Numbered from the stretch's first letter, positions 16,965-26,115 are shown. The stretch: 64,000 nt of DNA from an uncultured Nocardioides sp. (GCF_947488025.1 NZ_CANKYS010000005.1:1-64000), one strand, 5' to 3'. The notes: generated by a model not told the origin, from the letters alone. Numbers and translations are program-made.

Positions 16965-19900
16965 TCAGCTCGCGAGCCAGCCGTGTGTACGGATGATGGT
17001 CTTCGTGCGCTCCGACAATTCCATGGGCGCGTCGCCGTCGTCGGACCGGCTGCAGATCTCCTCGCGCAGGATCCGGTCGGCCTCGAGCTGGTCGCCCTCG
17101 GCCTTCATGACGTGGGCAAGGCACAGTCGGGTGCTCTCGCCATCGGGGTCGGCGCGGTTGGCGACGTAGGCGGCGGAGCGGGCCTTGATCAGGTCGCCGG
17201 CCGCGAGCGCCTCGGTGACGACAATGAGGGCGACGTCGGCGATCCACCCGCCCGCCATGAGGTCGACGCGGTCAGGCTCGTTGGCGAGCCATGCCCACCC
17301 TTCCTCGCGCAGCTGGCTGAACGGCTGGGCCTCCCCGACGAGCTCCAGCGCAGTGCAGAGGTCGGCGACACCCTCGGCCCCGCCTCGGCTCTGCCCGCGC
17401 TTGCGGAGGCGAATGAACAGGTCCAGGTCGACGAGCAGGCCGTCGTCGACCTGGTAGACGTTGACCCCGGTGAGCTTGGCCGCCGGTGCCTTGTCCGCGT
17501 AGGGCAGGTGGTCCTCGCCGGTGCGGGGGTTAGAACCGAGCCAGTCGCGGACGATGTTGGTGTAGTCGCGCACCTTGCCGTCGGAGATGGAGAAGGCCTC
17601 GCGGATCTGCTCGCGGGTGGCGCCGTGCTTGCGGTGCAGGGCGAGGAACGCCAGGAGCTCGGTGAAGTAGGGCTTGCGCTTGGCGAGTGCCTTGCCGTGA
17701 GTGCGTGCCGTGACCGGGCCGAGCAGGGTGAGGCGCGGGCGATCGCAGTTGGGCGACAACCAGTCGGCGATGTCTTGGTCGAGGGTGGGGTCCTTCTCCT
17801 CGACCTGGGCGCGGACGTGGGCGGGCACCTTCGGTGCCAGGGCCTCGAGGTCCTCCTGCACGATCGCGCTCTCGCGGATGTACTCCTCGTCCTCGCCCTC
17901 GAGCAGGGAGGACAGCGGCTCGTCGACGGCTCCCTCGGGGGTGTTGCGGGGCAGGGTGTATTCGCGGCGCAGGGCTCCGGAGGAGTCGGTGTAGGCCTCC
18001 CAGCCATCGGTGGCGGTCTCGTCCACGGGAGTGTCGACGTACTCCGGGGTCTCGCTCTGGGCGTAGACCAGCGCGCAGCCGCGGGCCTCGTCGCTGGTGA
18101 GGCCGACAGCGATGAGGTTGAGCCCGGCGTGCTTGAGGACGACGCGGCCGGTGTTAGTCATGTGCAGCACCGCCCCGGGGGTGTTGGGGCGCTCGCCGGC
18201 GACCACGATGGAGGTCGCGGACTGGCCGACGTGGTCGTTGACCAGCTGCAGCAGCTGCTCAAGGCCCTCGGGGTCTCCGGCCGCGGCGTCCAGCAGCAGC
18301 ATCCGCGCGGGCCAGGTGTCGTCGTCGACACTGCCGGTGCGGGCCGTGGACACGTCGGTGCCGTGTCGCTTCGCCCGGTCGACCGTGGTGACCGCGGCAG
18401 CGAGGATCTCCGCGGTCGCGGGCGTGCCGGCAGCCCCGGTCGGGTAGTAGCTGATCCGCTCGTCCATGGCGACGGTTTCCTCGGCCACGCCGATGCAGTC
18501 GACCTGAACGCGGCGCGACCACGGGTTGACGGCCAGCTGCGCGGCGAGGTGGCGGGCGAAGTCGCGGCCGTAGGTGGGGTCGCCGCTGATGGTGAGCGTG
18601 GAGAGCTCCTCGCAGTTCAGCAGCCAGGTCTCGCCGGTGTCGCTCATGCCGATGGTGGCCAGCAGCGGGTAGGGCGGCTCGACGTGGCCGGTGTCGGGGC
18701 CGAGGTCCTCCACCGCGGTGTCCGTGCTGACGTGCCATTGGGTCTGGTCACGGCTGCCCACCCACGGACCCGGGACGGCGGTCGGGGCGCTCAGGTGCAG
18801 CGTCAGCTTGCCCTGCGCGAGCTCGACAGCCGCCAGCGGCGGCATCGTGGTGCCCTGGGCTCCGACCGCGGCCGCGAGGCGCCGCAGGACCTCGTCGGCG
18901 AACTCCACGGTGGCGGCCGCGGCGGCACCGGTCGCGTTCAGGGTCATCTCCACCGGCGCCAGCTCGGGCGGCGGGGCGGCGATCGCTCGACCCGGCGGCC
19001 GGTTCCGGTAGGCGGAGCGCCGACGGGACCGCAGCGCCATCAGCAGTGCCCCGGACAGCAGCACGCCCCCGCCGGTGAGACCAGCGAGAACCCAGGGCGC
19101 CTCGAGGATCGAGTCGTCGGCTTCGTCGACCTGGTCGACGTCAGCGGCCGGCGCCGTCGGCTCCTCGGCCTGCGGGACCTCGGGCGCGGCGGTCTCCGGG
19201 ACCTCGATCTCGGGGACTGGCGGAGTCTCCTCGGCCGGCGGGTCGACCGGCTGCTGCTCGTCCTTGGGTTCGGCGGGGGTCTCGGGCCCGTCCTCGGGAG
19301 GCTGCGGCTGGTGCTGCCGGTCGTCGTGGCCGGCAGGTGTCTGGGCTCCGGGGATGTTGAGCTTCCAGCCGACGTCGATCACGTCGGGGTCGGCGAGGTG
19401 GGCGCCGCCGGGCTGGGTGATGCCGGTGGAGGCCTTGTAGATCTCCGGCCACCGGTCGGCGTCTCCGAGCTCGTCGTGGGCGATGTCGCTGAGTGTGTCG
19501 TTGGGTTGCACGGTGTAGGCGTGCGCCGGCGCTCCGCCATCCGGGGCTGGCAGCTTGAGCACCCAGCCGGGCTCGAGGAAGCTGGGCCGGGAGCCGAGGA
19601 GGTCGCGGTTGAGCTCGGCGATCTCTTTGTAGCGCGCGCCGTCACCGAAGTGGTCCTCCGCGATCGACCACAGGCTCTCCCCCGGCTTGACCGAGTGATC
19701 GACCGTCGCGCGCTCCTGCTTCGCCTCGACCTTCACGCCGTGCTGGGCAGGCGTCTGATCGACGGTCCCGGCCTGGACATGGCCCACCGCCGCCGGCGCG
19801 GACGCGGCGGCCGGGCCGGCGTTGGCGGCCTGCGCGGCGATCGGCGCTGCGATGAACAGCAGGGCAGCGAGTCCGATCAGTCCGTGGGCCGCGGCCTGCG

Positions 19901-20204
19901 GGCGACCCAGACCCGGCAGCTTGGGCGCCTCGACTCTGCGGAGCCGGGCGATGGTCTCCACCACCAGGCTGAGAGTCATGAAGGCCCACGCGGCCCAGCC
20001 GATCGCCTTGAACAGGCCCAGGATCAGGGTGCCGTCGTCGGGTGCGAGGAGTGCGTCCTTGACGCTCTCCCAGCTCGGCGCCTGGTCGGGGATCGGGTTG
20101 GCGCCGATCGCGAGGAAGAGGGCCGGCAGGCCGATGATGATGCCGAGGACGGCGACCGTGGCGAGGAGCCCGGTCAGCCGCTGCCGCAGGGTGGGCGTAG
20201 TCAT
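16965..20204 (-). CDS. Giant membrane LysM/BTAD protein at the end of the Tad pilus operon
   Basis: 1079 aa. Three hydrophobic helices lie in the first 130 residues; then two LysM modules (about 170-220, with PGESLWSIAEDHFGDG, and 230-287, with PNDTLSDIAHDELGDA); then an acidic Pro/Glu linker and another helix near 372-392 followed by Arg-rich RRRS. A long cytoplasmic region ends in a winged-helix plus TPR-like BTAD unit (about 830-1079). LysM binds peptidoglycan and BTAD is the SARP activation domain, so the protein could link wall contact to gene control. Such LysM-BTAD proteins occur beside Tad loci in actinobacteria. Its ATG overlaps the upstream stop (ATGA). Confidence 0.8.
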   Translation of the reverse strand: MTTPTLRQRLTGLLATVAVLGIIIGLPALFLAIGANPIPDQAPSWESVKDALLAPDDGTLILGLFKAIGWAAWAFMTLSLVVETIARLRRVEAPKLPGLGRPQAAAHGLIGLAALLFIAAPIAAQAANAGPAAASAPAAVGHVQAGTVDQTPAQHGVKVEAKQERATVDHSVKPGESLWSIAEDHFGDGARYKEIAELNRDLLGSRPSFLEPGWVLKLPAPDGGAPAHAYTVQPNDTLSDIAHDELGDADRWPEIYKASTGITQPGGAHLADPDVIDVGWKLNIPGAQTPAGHDDRQHQPQPPEDGPETPAEPKDEQQPVDPPAEETPPVPEIEVPETAAPEVPQAEEPTAPAADVDQVDEADDSILEAPWVLAGLTGGGVLLSGALLMALRSRRRSAYRNRPPGRAIAAPPPELAPVEMTLNATGAAAAATVEFADEVLRRLAAAVGAQGTTMPPLAAVELAQGKLTLHLSAPTAVPGPWVGSRDQTQWHVSTDTAVEDLGPDTGHVEPPYPLLATIGMSDTGETWLLNCEELSTLTISGDPTYGRDFARHLAAQLAVNPWSRRVQVDCIGVAEETVAMDERISYYPTGAAGTPATAEILAAAVTTVDRAKRHGTDVSTARTGSVDDDTWPARMLLLDAAAGDPEGLEQLLQLVNDHVGQSATSIVVAGERPNTPGAVLHMTNTGRVVLKHAGLNLIAVGLTSDEARGCALVYAQSETPEYVDTPVDETATDGWEAYTDSSGALRREYTLPRNTPEGAVDEPLSSLLEGEDEEYIRESAIVQEDLEALAPKVPAHVRAQVEEKDPTLDQDIADWLSPNCDRPRLTLLGPVTARTHGKALAKRKPYFTELLAFLALHRKHGATREQIREAFSISDGKVRDYTNIVRDWLGSNPRTGEDHLPYADKAPAAKLTGVNVYQVDDGLLVDLDLFIRLRKRGQSRGGAEGVADLCTALELVGEAQPFSQLREEGWAWLANEPDRVDLMAGGWIADVALIVVTEALAAGDLIKARSAAYVANRADPDGESTRLCLAHVMKAEGDQLEADRILREEICSRSDDGDAPMELSERTKTIIRTHGWLAS

Positions 20205-20638
20205 CGTTCGATGCCTCCTTGAGCGCGGACGAGCCGTGCAGACGCCTCCCCGGTGACCCTCATCGAGTCCAGCCCGATGATCCCGAGGAACTTGCTGTCG
20301 TAGGTGTCGGTAGTGCGCACGATCAGGGTGTCGCCGTTGACGACGGTGACGCTGCCCTCCACGCCGGCGGCGTTGAGGTAGCCCTGTGCGGCGGACTTGG
20401 CGGCGTTGATGTCGACGCGGAGCTCCTCGCCGCGGATGGCGGTCGAGCCCTGGACCTCCTGGGCGCCGGTTCGGGCGGCCTGGGCCGCGGCACTGCGGGC
20501 CTGCTGCTGGGCGTGCACCTTGCCGCCGAGGTCGACGGTCATCCCGACGAGGATGATCATCACCATTGATGCGGTGGCGAACCAGACGCTGATGGCGCCT
20601 CGCTCGTCGCGCTGTCGCCGAATCGGGTGCCCCATCAT
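20201..20638 (-). CDS. TadG/TadE-like pseudopilin
   Basis: 145 aa. It starts RRQRDERGAISVWFATASMVM: a basic lead, the DERG motif shared with the other pilin-type genes here, then one hydrophobic helix (about residues 15-36) and a soluble domain. The residue at +5 after the glycine is Val rather than Glu, so processing by a prepilin peptidase is doubtful. Tad loci usually carry two or three such minor subunits. The start overlaps the upstream TGA (ATGA) and has GGGAG 5 nt before it. Confidence 0.75.
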   Translation of the reverse strand: MMGHPIRRQRDERGAISVWFATASMVMIILVGMTVDLGGKVHAQQQARSAAAQAARTGAQEVQGSTAIRGEELRVDINAAKSAAQGYLNAAGVEGSVTVVNGDTLIVRTTDTYDSKFLGIIGLDSMRVTGEASARLVRAQGGIER

Positions 20639-21093
20639 CGGCGCTCCCGGTAGGCGTCGACGGGGCTGCTCGCGGTTGCGGTGATCGTGCGGGTGCCGGG
20701 TACGCCGGGGATGCTCAGGTCCGACAGGTTGACCGTGCAGGTCACCGTGACGTTCACCTGGGCGGTGTTCCCGATCGGTGCGTTGAACGCCGCAGCGTTG
20801 ACCGTGATGTTCGTGCTGGTGCAGTTCACGTCCTGGTCGTGCAGGCTGCTTGCGGCCGAGGACCTGCCTGCGGCGATCGCCTCGCTCTGAGTTCGCTCAA
20901 TCGAGACTGCCCGTGCTGCCTCGTACGCGGCTGCTTCCACGGACTGCTTGGCGATCTCGACGCGGCCGCCGAGGATGATCATCGCCACGAACAGCCCGAA
21001 GGCCGGGACGCCGATCGCGGTCTCAATGGCGACCGATCCGCGCTCGTCCCGGCTGCGGTTGAAGGCACGTGCCCAGATGCTCTGCCCCATCAT
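20635..21093 (-). CDS. TadE-like minor pilin
   Basis: 152 aa. The N-terminus has SRDERG then SVAIETAIGVPAFGLFVAMII, matching a class III prepilin: G followed by a hydrophobic stretch with Glu at +5. The soluble part has a Cys pair near residues 93 and 121 that could form a disulfide. It lies between two other pilin-like genes, with ATGA overlaps at both ends. It is a predicted minor subunit or tip component of the Tad pilus. Confidence 0.8.
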   Translation of the reverse strand: MMGQSIWARAFNRSRDERGSVAIETAIGVPAFGLFVAMIILGGRVEIAKQSVEAAAYEAARAVSIERTQSEAIAAGRSSAASSLHDQDVNCTSTNITVNAAAFNAPIGNTAQVNVTVTCTVNLSDLSIPGVPGTRTITATASSPVDAYRERR

Positions 21094-21485
21094 TGGGTGA
21101 GTCTCTCGACCGGGACACTGGCGCTCTGGGTGACGGTCACGTGCCAGCCTGGGATCACGCTCATGGACTTGCCGGTGACGGTGATCGTGGCTGTTGTCGT
21201 GGTCCGTGACCCGGAGACGCTGGTCGACGTCATCACGTCGGATCCGCCGGCGTCCTGGAGGAAGCCGTTCGCGGTCGCCACTCCGGACTCACGGCTGCCG
21301 TTCTCGCTGCCCGCCTCGCGTGCGCCCTCCTGCGCGGCCGCGAGCGCTACTTCGCGGGCGTGGTAGTACAGCGCGCCCTGGACGCCGAGGAACATCACCA
21401 GGAAGAGCGCGGGCATCAGGAAGACCATCTGGATGGCCACTGAGCCGCGCTCGTCCCGGCGTCGGCGGCGAGAGCTGGAGAACAT
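21090..21485 (-). CDS. TadE-like minor pilin
   Basis: 131 aa from the ATG at 21485. An Arg-rich start (SSSRRRRRDERG) precedes SVAIQMVFLMPALFLVMFLG, a single membrane helix; Gln replaces Glu at +5. The rest is a small soluble domain (TTATITVTGKSMSVIPGW). The longer frame to 21998 is rejected because it overlaps the Flp pilin and tadC in antisense-like composition. Nine bases separate it from the Flp pilin stop. Confidence 0.8.
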   Translation of the reverse strand: MFSSSRRRRRDERGSVAIQMVFLMPALFLVMFLGVQGALYYHAREVALAAAQEGAREAGSENGSRESGVATANGFLQDAGGSDVMTSTSVSGSRTTTTATITVTGKSMSVIPGWHVTVTQSASVPVERLTQ

Positions 21486-21493
21486 GGACGGAC

Positions 21494-21700
21494 CTACTTG
21501 ATCTTTCCGGCCTCGCTGGTCACGAACGCCCTGATCGCGGCGACGACGATGCCGACGATGAGGATGACCGCGCCGGCCCAGATGACCTGCTCGATCGTGA
21601 CCGAGCCGCGCTCGTCGCGTCGGTGCTTGACGATGCGCTCCTCCATGCTGGCGATCACGGCGAGGGCCGTCACCTGGAGGGTGATGAAGAGCTTCAACAT
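21494..21700 (-). CDS. Flp-type major pilin candidate
   Basis: 68 aa. A basic segment HRRDERG is followed by SVTIEQVIWAGAVILIVGIV: cleavage after Gly with Glu at +5 is the class III (Flp/Tad) prepilin rule. The mature peptide would be only about 34 residues, nearly all one helix, typical of Flp pilins. An extra N-terminal hydrophobic stretch (LKLFITLQVTALAVIA) before the cleavage site is unusual. The gene has its own strong ribosome site AGAAAGGAA after a 56-nt gap, which suits high expression of a major subunit. Confidence 0.8.
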   Translation of the reverse strand: MLKLFITLQVTALAVIASMEERIVKHRRDERGSVTIEQVIWAGAVILIVGIVVAAIRAFVTSEAGKIK

Positions 21701-21756
21701 CGGGTTGTTCCTTTCTGGGTGGTGGAATTCGGGGTGTCCCGGGATTGACGTCGCTG

Positions 21757-22674
21757 TTAGGTCGCGAATCGGAGCATCGACGGGGTGACGAGGATCGCCA
21801 TGAAGACGATGCCGAGCAGGCTGGCCGGGATGTACATGCGCTCGGAGACGGCGTTGGCCTTGCCGAGTTCGGCGCTGAGCATCGCCGAGCGGAGTGCGGC
21901 GGCGCGGGCGCGGAGGTTGTTGTAGATCTGGGCGCCGTCCTGGCCGGACTGCTGCATGATGTCGGCGAGGTCGTCGAGCTCGGGGACGCCAAGGTCATCG
22001 GCGAGCCCGTGCAGGGAGTCCCAGGGGGCGCGGGTCATGTAGCGCGCGCGGCGCAGCTCGCTCTCGATCCGCTTGAACACCCACGTGTCGCCGACCTCGG
22101 CCGCGGAACGCAGCGCCTGCTGGCCGCTGGAGCCGTCACGGACTCCGGTGGCGACCATGTCGATGTAGGCACCCAGAGCCCGGCTGAACTCGATGCGGGC
22201 CTTCTTGGCGTCGTCAGTGGCGTTGTAGTTGGGCATGAACCAGAACAGTGCGGCGAGCCCGAGCGACCCGAAGGTGGGGATCGCGAACGGGAGCGGGAGC
22301 CCGATCAGCGCGAAGAACGCCGCGAACAGCGGCGGCATGGCCAGGCCGAGCAGCGCCCAGACGACCTTCTCGCCGTAGAACCTGGTCTCGCTGATCTGAA
22401 GGATGGCCAGGTCCTTGCGGGGCGTGTGTGCCCACGCTCCCCCGGGCAGGTTCTTGATCGCCCACACGCCGATCCGGTCGACGAGCGATCCGGATTCGGT
22501 GCTCTCCTCGACGTCGAGCGGGCCGGCGCTGCGGCGGGGTACGACGTGGCCGGGCGAGAGCCGGTCCAGGGCGTCGGTGAGGTCGGGGTCGGACGGGGCC
22601 AGGCGCCACACGAGCAGGGCAACGGCGAGCCCGAGAAGGGTGCCGCTGGCGAGCGCGAGCTGGAGGCCGGTCAT
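21757..22674 (-). CDS. tadC: TadC-like pilus assembly membrane protein (T2SSF domain)
   Basis: 305 aa from the ATG at 22674, overlapping the tadB stop (ATGA). A membrane helix lies at the N-terminus, two around residues 105-150, then the GspF-type helical domain (SRALGAYIDMVATGVRDGSSGQQAL ... IYNNLRARAAALRSAMLSAELGKANAVSERM) and a last helix near 280-300. It should form, with TadB, the inner-membrane platform on which the TadA ATPase acts. Open frame further upstream is a shadow of tadB. Confidence 0.85.
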   Translation of the reverse strand: MTGLQLALASGTLLGLAVALLVWRLAPSDPDLTDALDRLSPGHVVPRRSAGPLDVEESTESGSLVDRIGVWAIKNLPGGAWAHTPRKDLAILQISETRFYGEKVVWALLGLAMPPLFAAFFALIGLPLPFAIPTFGSLGLAALFWFMPNYNATDDAKKARIEFSRALGAYIDMVATGVRDGSSGQQALRSAAEVGDTWVFKRIESELRRARYMTRAPWDSLHGLADDLGVPELDDLADIMQQSGQDGAQIYNNLRARAAALRSAMLSAELGKANAVSERMYIPASLLGIVFMAILVTPSMLRFAT

Positions 22675-23591
22675 GCGAGTGCTCCTTCCTTCTCCCCGTG
22701 CGCCGCTCGGTGCGCGGTGCGGGCCCGGAGGTCGAGGAAGCGCGGGAGCGGCTTGGCGACCGCCATCCGGCGCATCCACAGCAGCGTGGCCACGTAGGCG
22801 GTCAGCAGGAGGGCGAGGATGACCTGGCCGAGGGGGCTGCCGTACGGCTCGATGTAGTCGCCGGTGAGGGCGAGCATGCCCAGGACGCCGAGGGTGATCA
22901 CGGTGACCGTGCGGGCGGTGGTGCGCGGCTTGGCCTGGTCGGCGGCGATCTGGCGGCGGGCGCGCACGTCGGCGGCGACGGTCTCGGCGAGGGCGTCCAG
23001 CGCCTTGGCTAGGCCGGCCTGCCCGCGACCGCTGGCGGCGAGGATCAGCTGGCTGGCCACCACGTCGCCGGTGGAGTCGTTGAGGTCCTCGGCGAAGGCG
23101 CGCAGCACGTCCTCGGTGGTGGCGGTGTTGTTCCAGAGCCGGGAGACCATCAGGCCGACCTCGCGCTCGATGGGCGCCGGCACCGACTGAAGCGACTTGA
23201 TGAGAGCCGAGCGCAGCGACTGTCCGGCGGTCAGCTTGCCGGACAGTGACCGGGTCCACTCCTCGAGCGCCTCGAGCTTCTCGACGCTCGCGGCCGCCGG
23301 CGGGGGCGTGAGCAGCAGCGGGATGCCGACGATCGCGGCCGGGACGAGCACTATCGCGATCACCCAGCCGGTCAGCAGCGCGACCAGAAGGCCGGCGACA
23401 GCGCCGCCGATGACCAGCACCCGGGTTCGCGGGTTGAGCCGACTGAACCAGCCACCCGCCCGACCGAACGGGGTGACGGTCCGGGCGGGCCGCGGCGGCG
23501 GCTTCGGAGGTGCGGGGATCAGCGCGTAGACCATGCCGATCAGGCCGATGACGATGAGCGCCCCGAAGACGGCGGGCAGGAAGGCGGTCAT
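22671..23591 (-). CDS. tadB: TadB-like pilus assembly membrane protein (T2SSF domain)
   Basis: 306 aa. One helix at residues 5-25, two at about 58-92, the GspF domain (EWTRSLSGKLTAGQSLRSALIKSLQ ... SGRGQAGLAKALDALAETVAADVRARRQIAADQAKPRTTA, shown in part) and two C-terminal helices. The start and stop overlap neighbours by ATGA at both ends. Platform protein of the Tad pilus, paired with TadC. Confidence 0.85.
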   Translation of the reverse strand: MTAFLPAVFGALIVIGLIGMVYALIPAPPKPPPRPARTVTPFGRAGGWFSRLNPRTRVLVIGGAVAGLLVALLTGWVIAIVLVPAAIVGIPLLLTPPPAAASVEKLEALEEWTRSLSGKLTAGQSLRSALIKSLQSVPAPIEREVGLMVSRLWNNTATTEDVLRAFAEDLNDSTGDVVASQLILAASGRGQAGLAKALDALAETVAADVRARRQIAADQAKPRTTARTVTVITLGVLGMLALTGDYIEPYGSPLGQVILALLLTAYVATLLWMRRMAVAKPLPRFLDLRARTAHRAAHGEKEGALA

Positions 23592-25276
23592 GAGGTCACC
23601 ACCCCCGGGTTTGCCCCCTCATTCATCGCGGACTCGGCCTTGTACGCCTCGAGGTCGAACCCGTGGCGGGCGAGCTCCTGGGCGAGGAAGTTGTCGAGCT
23701 TCCCGGTGGCGACGGCCTGGCCGAGCTGGTTCGGAGCGAAGATCGGGGTGGTCGCATACCCGCGGGCCGCGTCGATGCTCGGCTGGACGACCAGGACCTC
23801 CTCGACCCAGCGCTGCTTGCGGAAGGTGCCGTCGCCGTTGGGGACGACCTCGGACCGCAGGTACACCACGATGTCGATGGCCGCGGCGAGCTTGCTGATC
23901 GCGAGCTCGCGGGTCACCTGCGGGCCCTTCTCCATCGCGCAGGACACGAGCTTCTCAATAGTGTGCTCGGCGCTGCGGGCGTGGGTGGTGCTGATCGAGC
24001 CCGGGCCGGACTCCATGGCCTTGAGCATGTTCCAGACCTCCGGGCCGCGGACCTCGCCGACGATCTGGCGGGCGAGGTTGAACCGGAATGAGTGGTGGAT
24101 GGCCTCCTCGAGGCTGAACTCACCGGCCTGGCGGCCGTCGATACCGACCTCGCCGGATCCGGGCCGGTGCTCCCAGGCGTGGACGATCTTGTGCCGGTCG
24201 ACCAGCTCGTGCAGGTGCAGCTCGAACTCGGTCTCGAAGGTGCCGATCATCTCCCAGGGCGGGATGCACGAGCACAGGGCGCGGACCCAGGTCGTCTTGC
24301 CGGAGCCCTGGACGCCGGAGACGACGATGCTCTTGCCGGCGCGCACGCAGGCGGCGAGGAAGTCGGCCAGGACCGCGGTGCAGGCCTTGCGGTCGTAGAC
24401 CATCTCGTCCATGGAGACCTCGCGCATGCCGTGGCGGCGGATCACGACCGAGGTGTAGGCCATCACCCAGGAGCCGGCCGCGAGCCGCGCTCCCCCGGGC
24501 AGCCGGAGGTCCAGGTGCGGGCGGGCCTCGGTGAAGGGCCGGTTCTGCCGGGCGCCGAGGTCGGCGAGGAACTCGCGCAGCTCGTCCTCGGAGTCGGCGA
24601 TCGGGTCAGCCTCGACCAGGGTGCCGTCGACCAGCTCCAGCCACACCGCGCAGACTGGGCCGCGGGCGATGACGATGATGTTCTCGACGTCCTCGCGCTC
24701 GACGAGGGGCTGCAGGCGGCCCAGGCCGAACAGGGCGGCGTGGAGGGCGGACTTGAGCGCCTTCTCCTGGTCCTTGGTCCACGGGGGCCGGCCGGTGGAG
24801 ACCAGCGTCTCGGCCTCGGACTTGATGAGCTCCTCGATGACGTCGAGGCCCATCTGCTCGCGGTCCTCGTCGGTGACGCGGCCGCCTTCCTTGTCGAGCC
24901 GGGCGGTCAGTCGCGAGGAGATCTCGGCGCGGTACTGCGCGATCAGCTCCCAGTCCAGCTCGACCCGGCCGTCCGCGCCGTGGCTGGGGTGGTGCTCCTG
25001 CGGTGCGGGCGCCACGAGCGGGCGCAGGCTGAACTCCGAGCGCGCGCGGCCCGGAAGTTCCTGCTCGTTGGTCCAGGCGCCGGCGAAGATCGGCAGGGAG
25101 ATGGGGTCGTGGTCCTCGACGACCGGCGGCGGGGGCGGCGGGGTGCCGTTGGTGCTGCGGCCGCGCGCGAAGGGCGAGGTCTGCTCCCGGGTCGCGGCGT
25201 GACGGGCCTCGAGCCACTCGTCGGCGCGCAGCGGGTCGCGGCCGTTGGGGTCGGGGTGGTGTCCGTTGGTGGTCAT
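23588..25276 (-). CDS. tadA: TadA/CpaF pilus assembly ATPase
   Basis: 562 aa from the ATG at 25276 with GGAGG 6 nt upstream. It has a long disordered N-terminus, then the CpaF core: Walker A SGVQGSGKTTWVRAL (about residue 322), Asp box, Walker B-region RQIVGEVRGPEVWNMLKAM (about 400) and the His box (GSISTTHARSAE). This secretion-type ATPase drives pilin polymerisation at the inner membrane. The start overlaps the TadZ-like stop (ATGA). The 750-codon frame reaching 25840 is an overlap artefact. Confidence 0.9.
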   Translation of the reverse strand: MTTNGHHPDPNGRDPLRADEWLEARHAATREQTSPFARGRSTNGTPPPPPPVVEDHDPISLPIFAGAWTNEQELPGRARSEFSLRPLVAPAPQEHHPSHGADGRVELDWELIAQYRAEISSRLTARLDKEGGRVTDEDREQMGLDVIEELIKSEAETLVSTGRPPWTKDQEKALKSALHAALFGLGRLQPLVEREDVENIIVIARGPVCAVWLELVDGTLVEADPIADSEDELREFLADLGARQNRPFTEARPHLDLRLPGGARLAAGSWVMAYTSVVIRRHGMREVSMDEMVYDRKACTAVLADFLAACVRAGKSIVVSGVQGSGKTTWVRALCSCIPPWEMIGTFETEFELHLHELVDRHKIVHAWEHRPGSGEVGIDGRQAGEFSLEEAIHHSFRFNLARQIVGEVRGPEVWNMLKAMESGPGSISTTHARSAEHTIEKLVSCAMEKGPQVTRELAISKLAAAIDIVVYLRSEVVPNGDGTFRKQRWVEEVLVVQPSIDAARGYATTPIFAPNQLGQAVATGKLDNFLAQELARHGFDLEAYKAESAMNEGANPGVVTS

Positions 25277-26112
25277 GCGTGGCCTCCGTTCGTGGGAGCG
25301 AGGGCGGCCTGGTTGGCGTCGACGATGGACTGGATGGCCGCGGCGCTGGCCCGGTAGCCGCGCAGCAGCCCGGAGGACTCGAACTTGCGGGGCTTGCGGG
25401 CGCCGTGTGAGTAGACCTCGGCCACCTCGGGCTCCCATTCCACGGAGGCGACGACGGGGATCTGCAGGGCCTTGGCGATGTGTCGGGCGCTGTAGGGCCG
25501 GACTCGGGCGCCGGTGGGCATCGCGGGCCAGCGGCGCTCCTCGTCGACGAGGAGGACCCCGAGCCGAGACAGGCCACCGACCCCGGCGAACTGTGCCCGC
25601 AGGGTCTTGGCCCAGCTGGTGGCGCCGGCCAGTGCCGGCAGCGAGCTGCGGGTGACGAGCAGGGTCAGGTCGGAGGCGGCGATCAGCGGCTGGGGCCAGC
25701 CGGCGAGGCCAAGCCGTCCGGCGTCGACGATGACGTCCTGGCCGTTGCGCCCCAGGGCGCGCAGCTGCTCGGTGAGCGGCTCCCACAGGGGCAGCAGGCT
25801 GGGTGCCTGCTCGTGGGCCCGGATGCCGGGCAGGAACCACGCCGAGCGCTCGGCCGGGGCCTCGGGGTCCAGCAGCAGCGTCTCGCGCGGCAGTGCCTCG
25901 GCTAGCGTTCCCTCGCGCAAGGAGAGGGCGAGGTTGATCAGCCCGCCAGTCGGCTCCTGGGTGCCGTGGAAGAAGCCAGCGAACACCGAGGAGGAGCCGG
26001 TCGGGTCGGCGTCGACCAGGAGCACGGGTCGGTGCCAGTTGAGGGTGAGCCCGAGCGCCGTGGTGGAGACGCCGGGCGCACCGCTGGCGGAGGCGAGGAC
26101 GATCAGCGCCAT
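25273..26112 (-). CDS. TadZ/CpaE-like atypical ParA-fold protein
   Basis: 279 aa. The N-terminus has a deviant nucleotide loop, SASGAPGVSTTAL, in place of KGGVGKT, followed by LLVDADPTGSS, typical of TadZ/CpaE localisation proteins of Tad pili. These are thought to place the pilus at a pole; ATPase activity is often lost. The C-terminus contains PTGARVRPYSARHIAKAL. Its stop overlaps tadA (ATGA), and only three bases separate it from the cpaB-like gene. Confidence 0.8.
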   Translation of the reverse strand: MALIVLASASGAPGVSTTALGLTLNWHRPVLLVDADPTGSSSVFAGFFHGTQEPTGGLINLALSLREGTLAEALPRETLLLDPEAPAERSAWFLPGIRAHEQAPSLLPLWEPLTEQLRALGRNGQDVIVDAGRLGLAGWPQPLIAASDLTLLVTRSSLPALAGATSWAKTLRAQFAGVGGLSRLGVLLVDEERRWPAMPTGARVRPYSARHIAKALQIPVVASVEWEPEVAEVYSHGARKPRKFESSGLLRGYRASAAAIQSIVDANQAALAPTNGGHA

Positions 26113-26115
26113 CGG

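Noticed and set aside
16827..20222. 1131-codon open frame on the plus strand opposite the LysM/BTAD gene
   Set aside because: It is the antisense shadow of a GC-rich gene, has low-complexity Gly/Val/Leu/Arg composition and no motifs. The minus-strand gene has domains and coupled starts.
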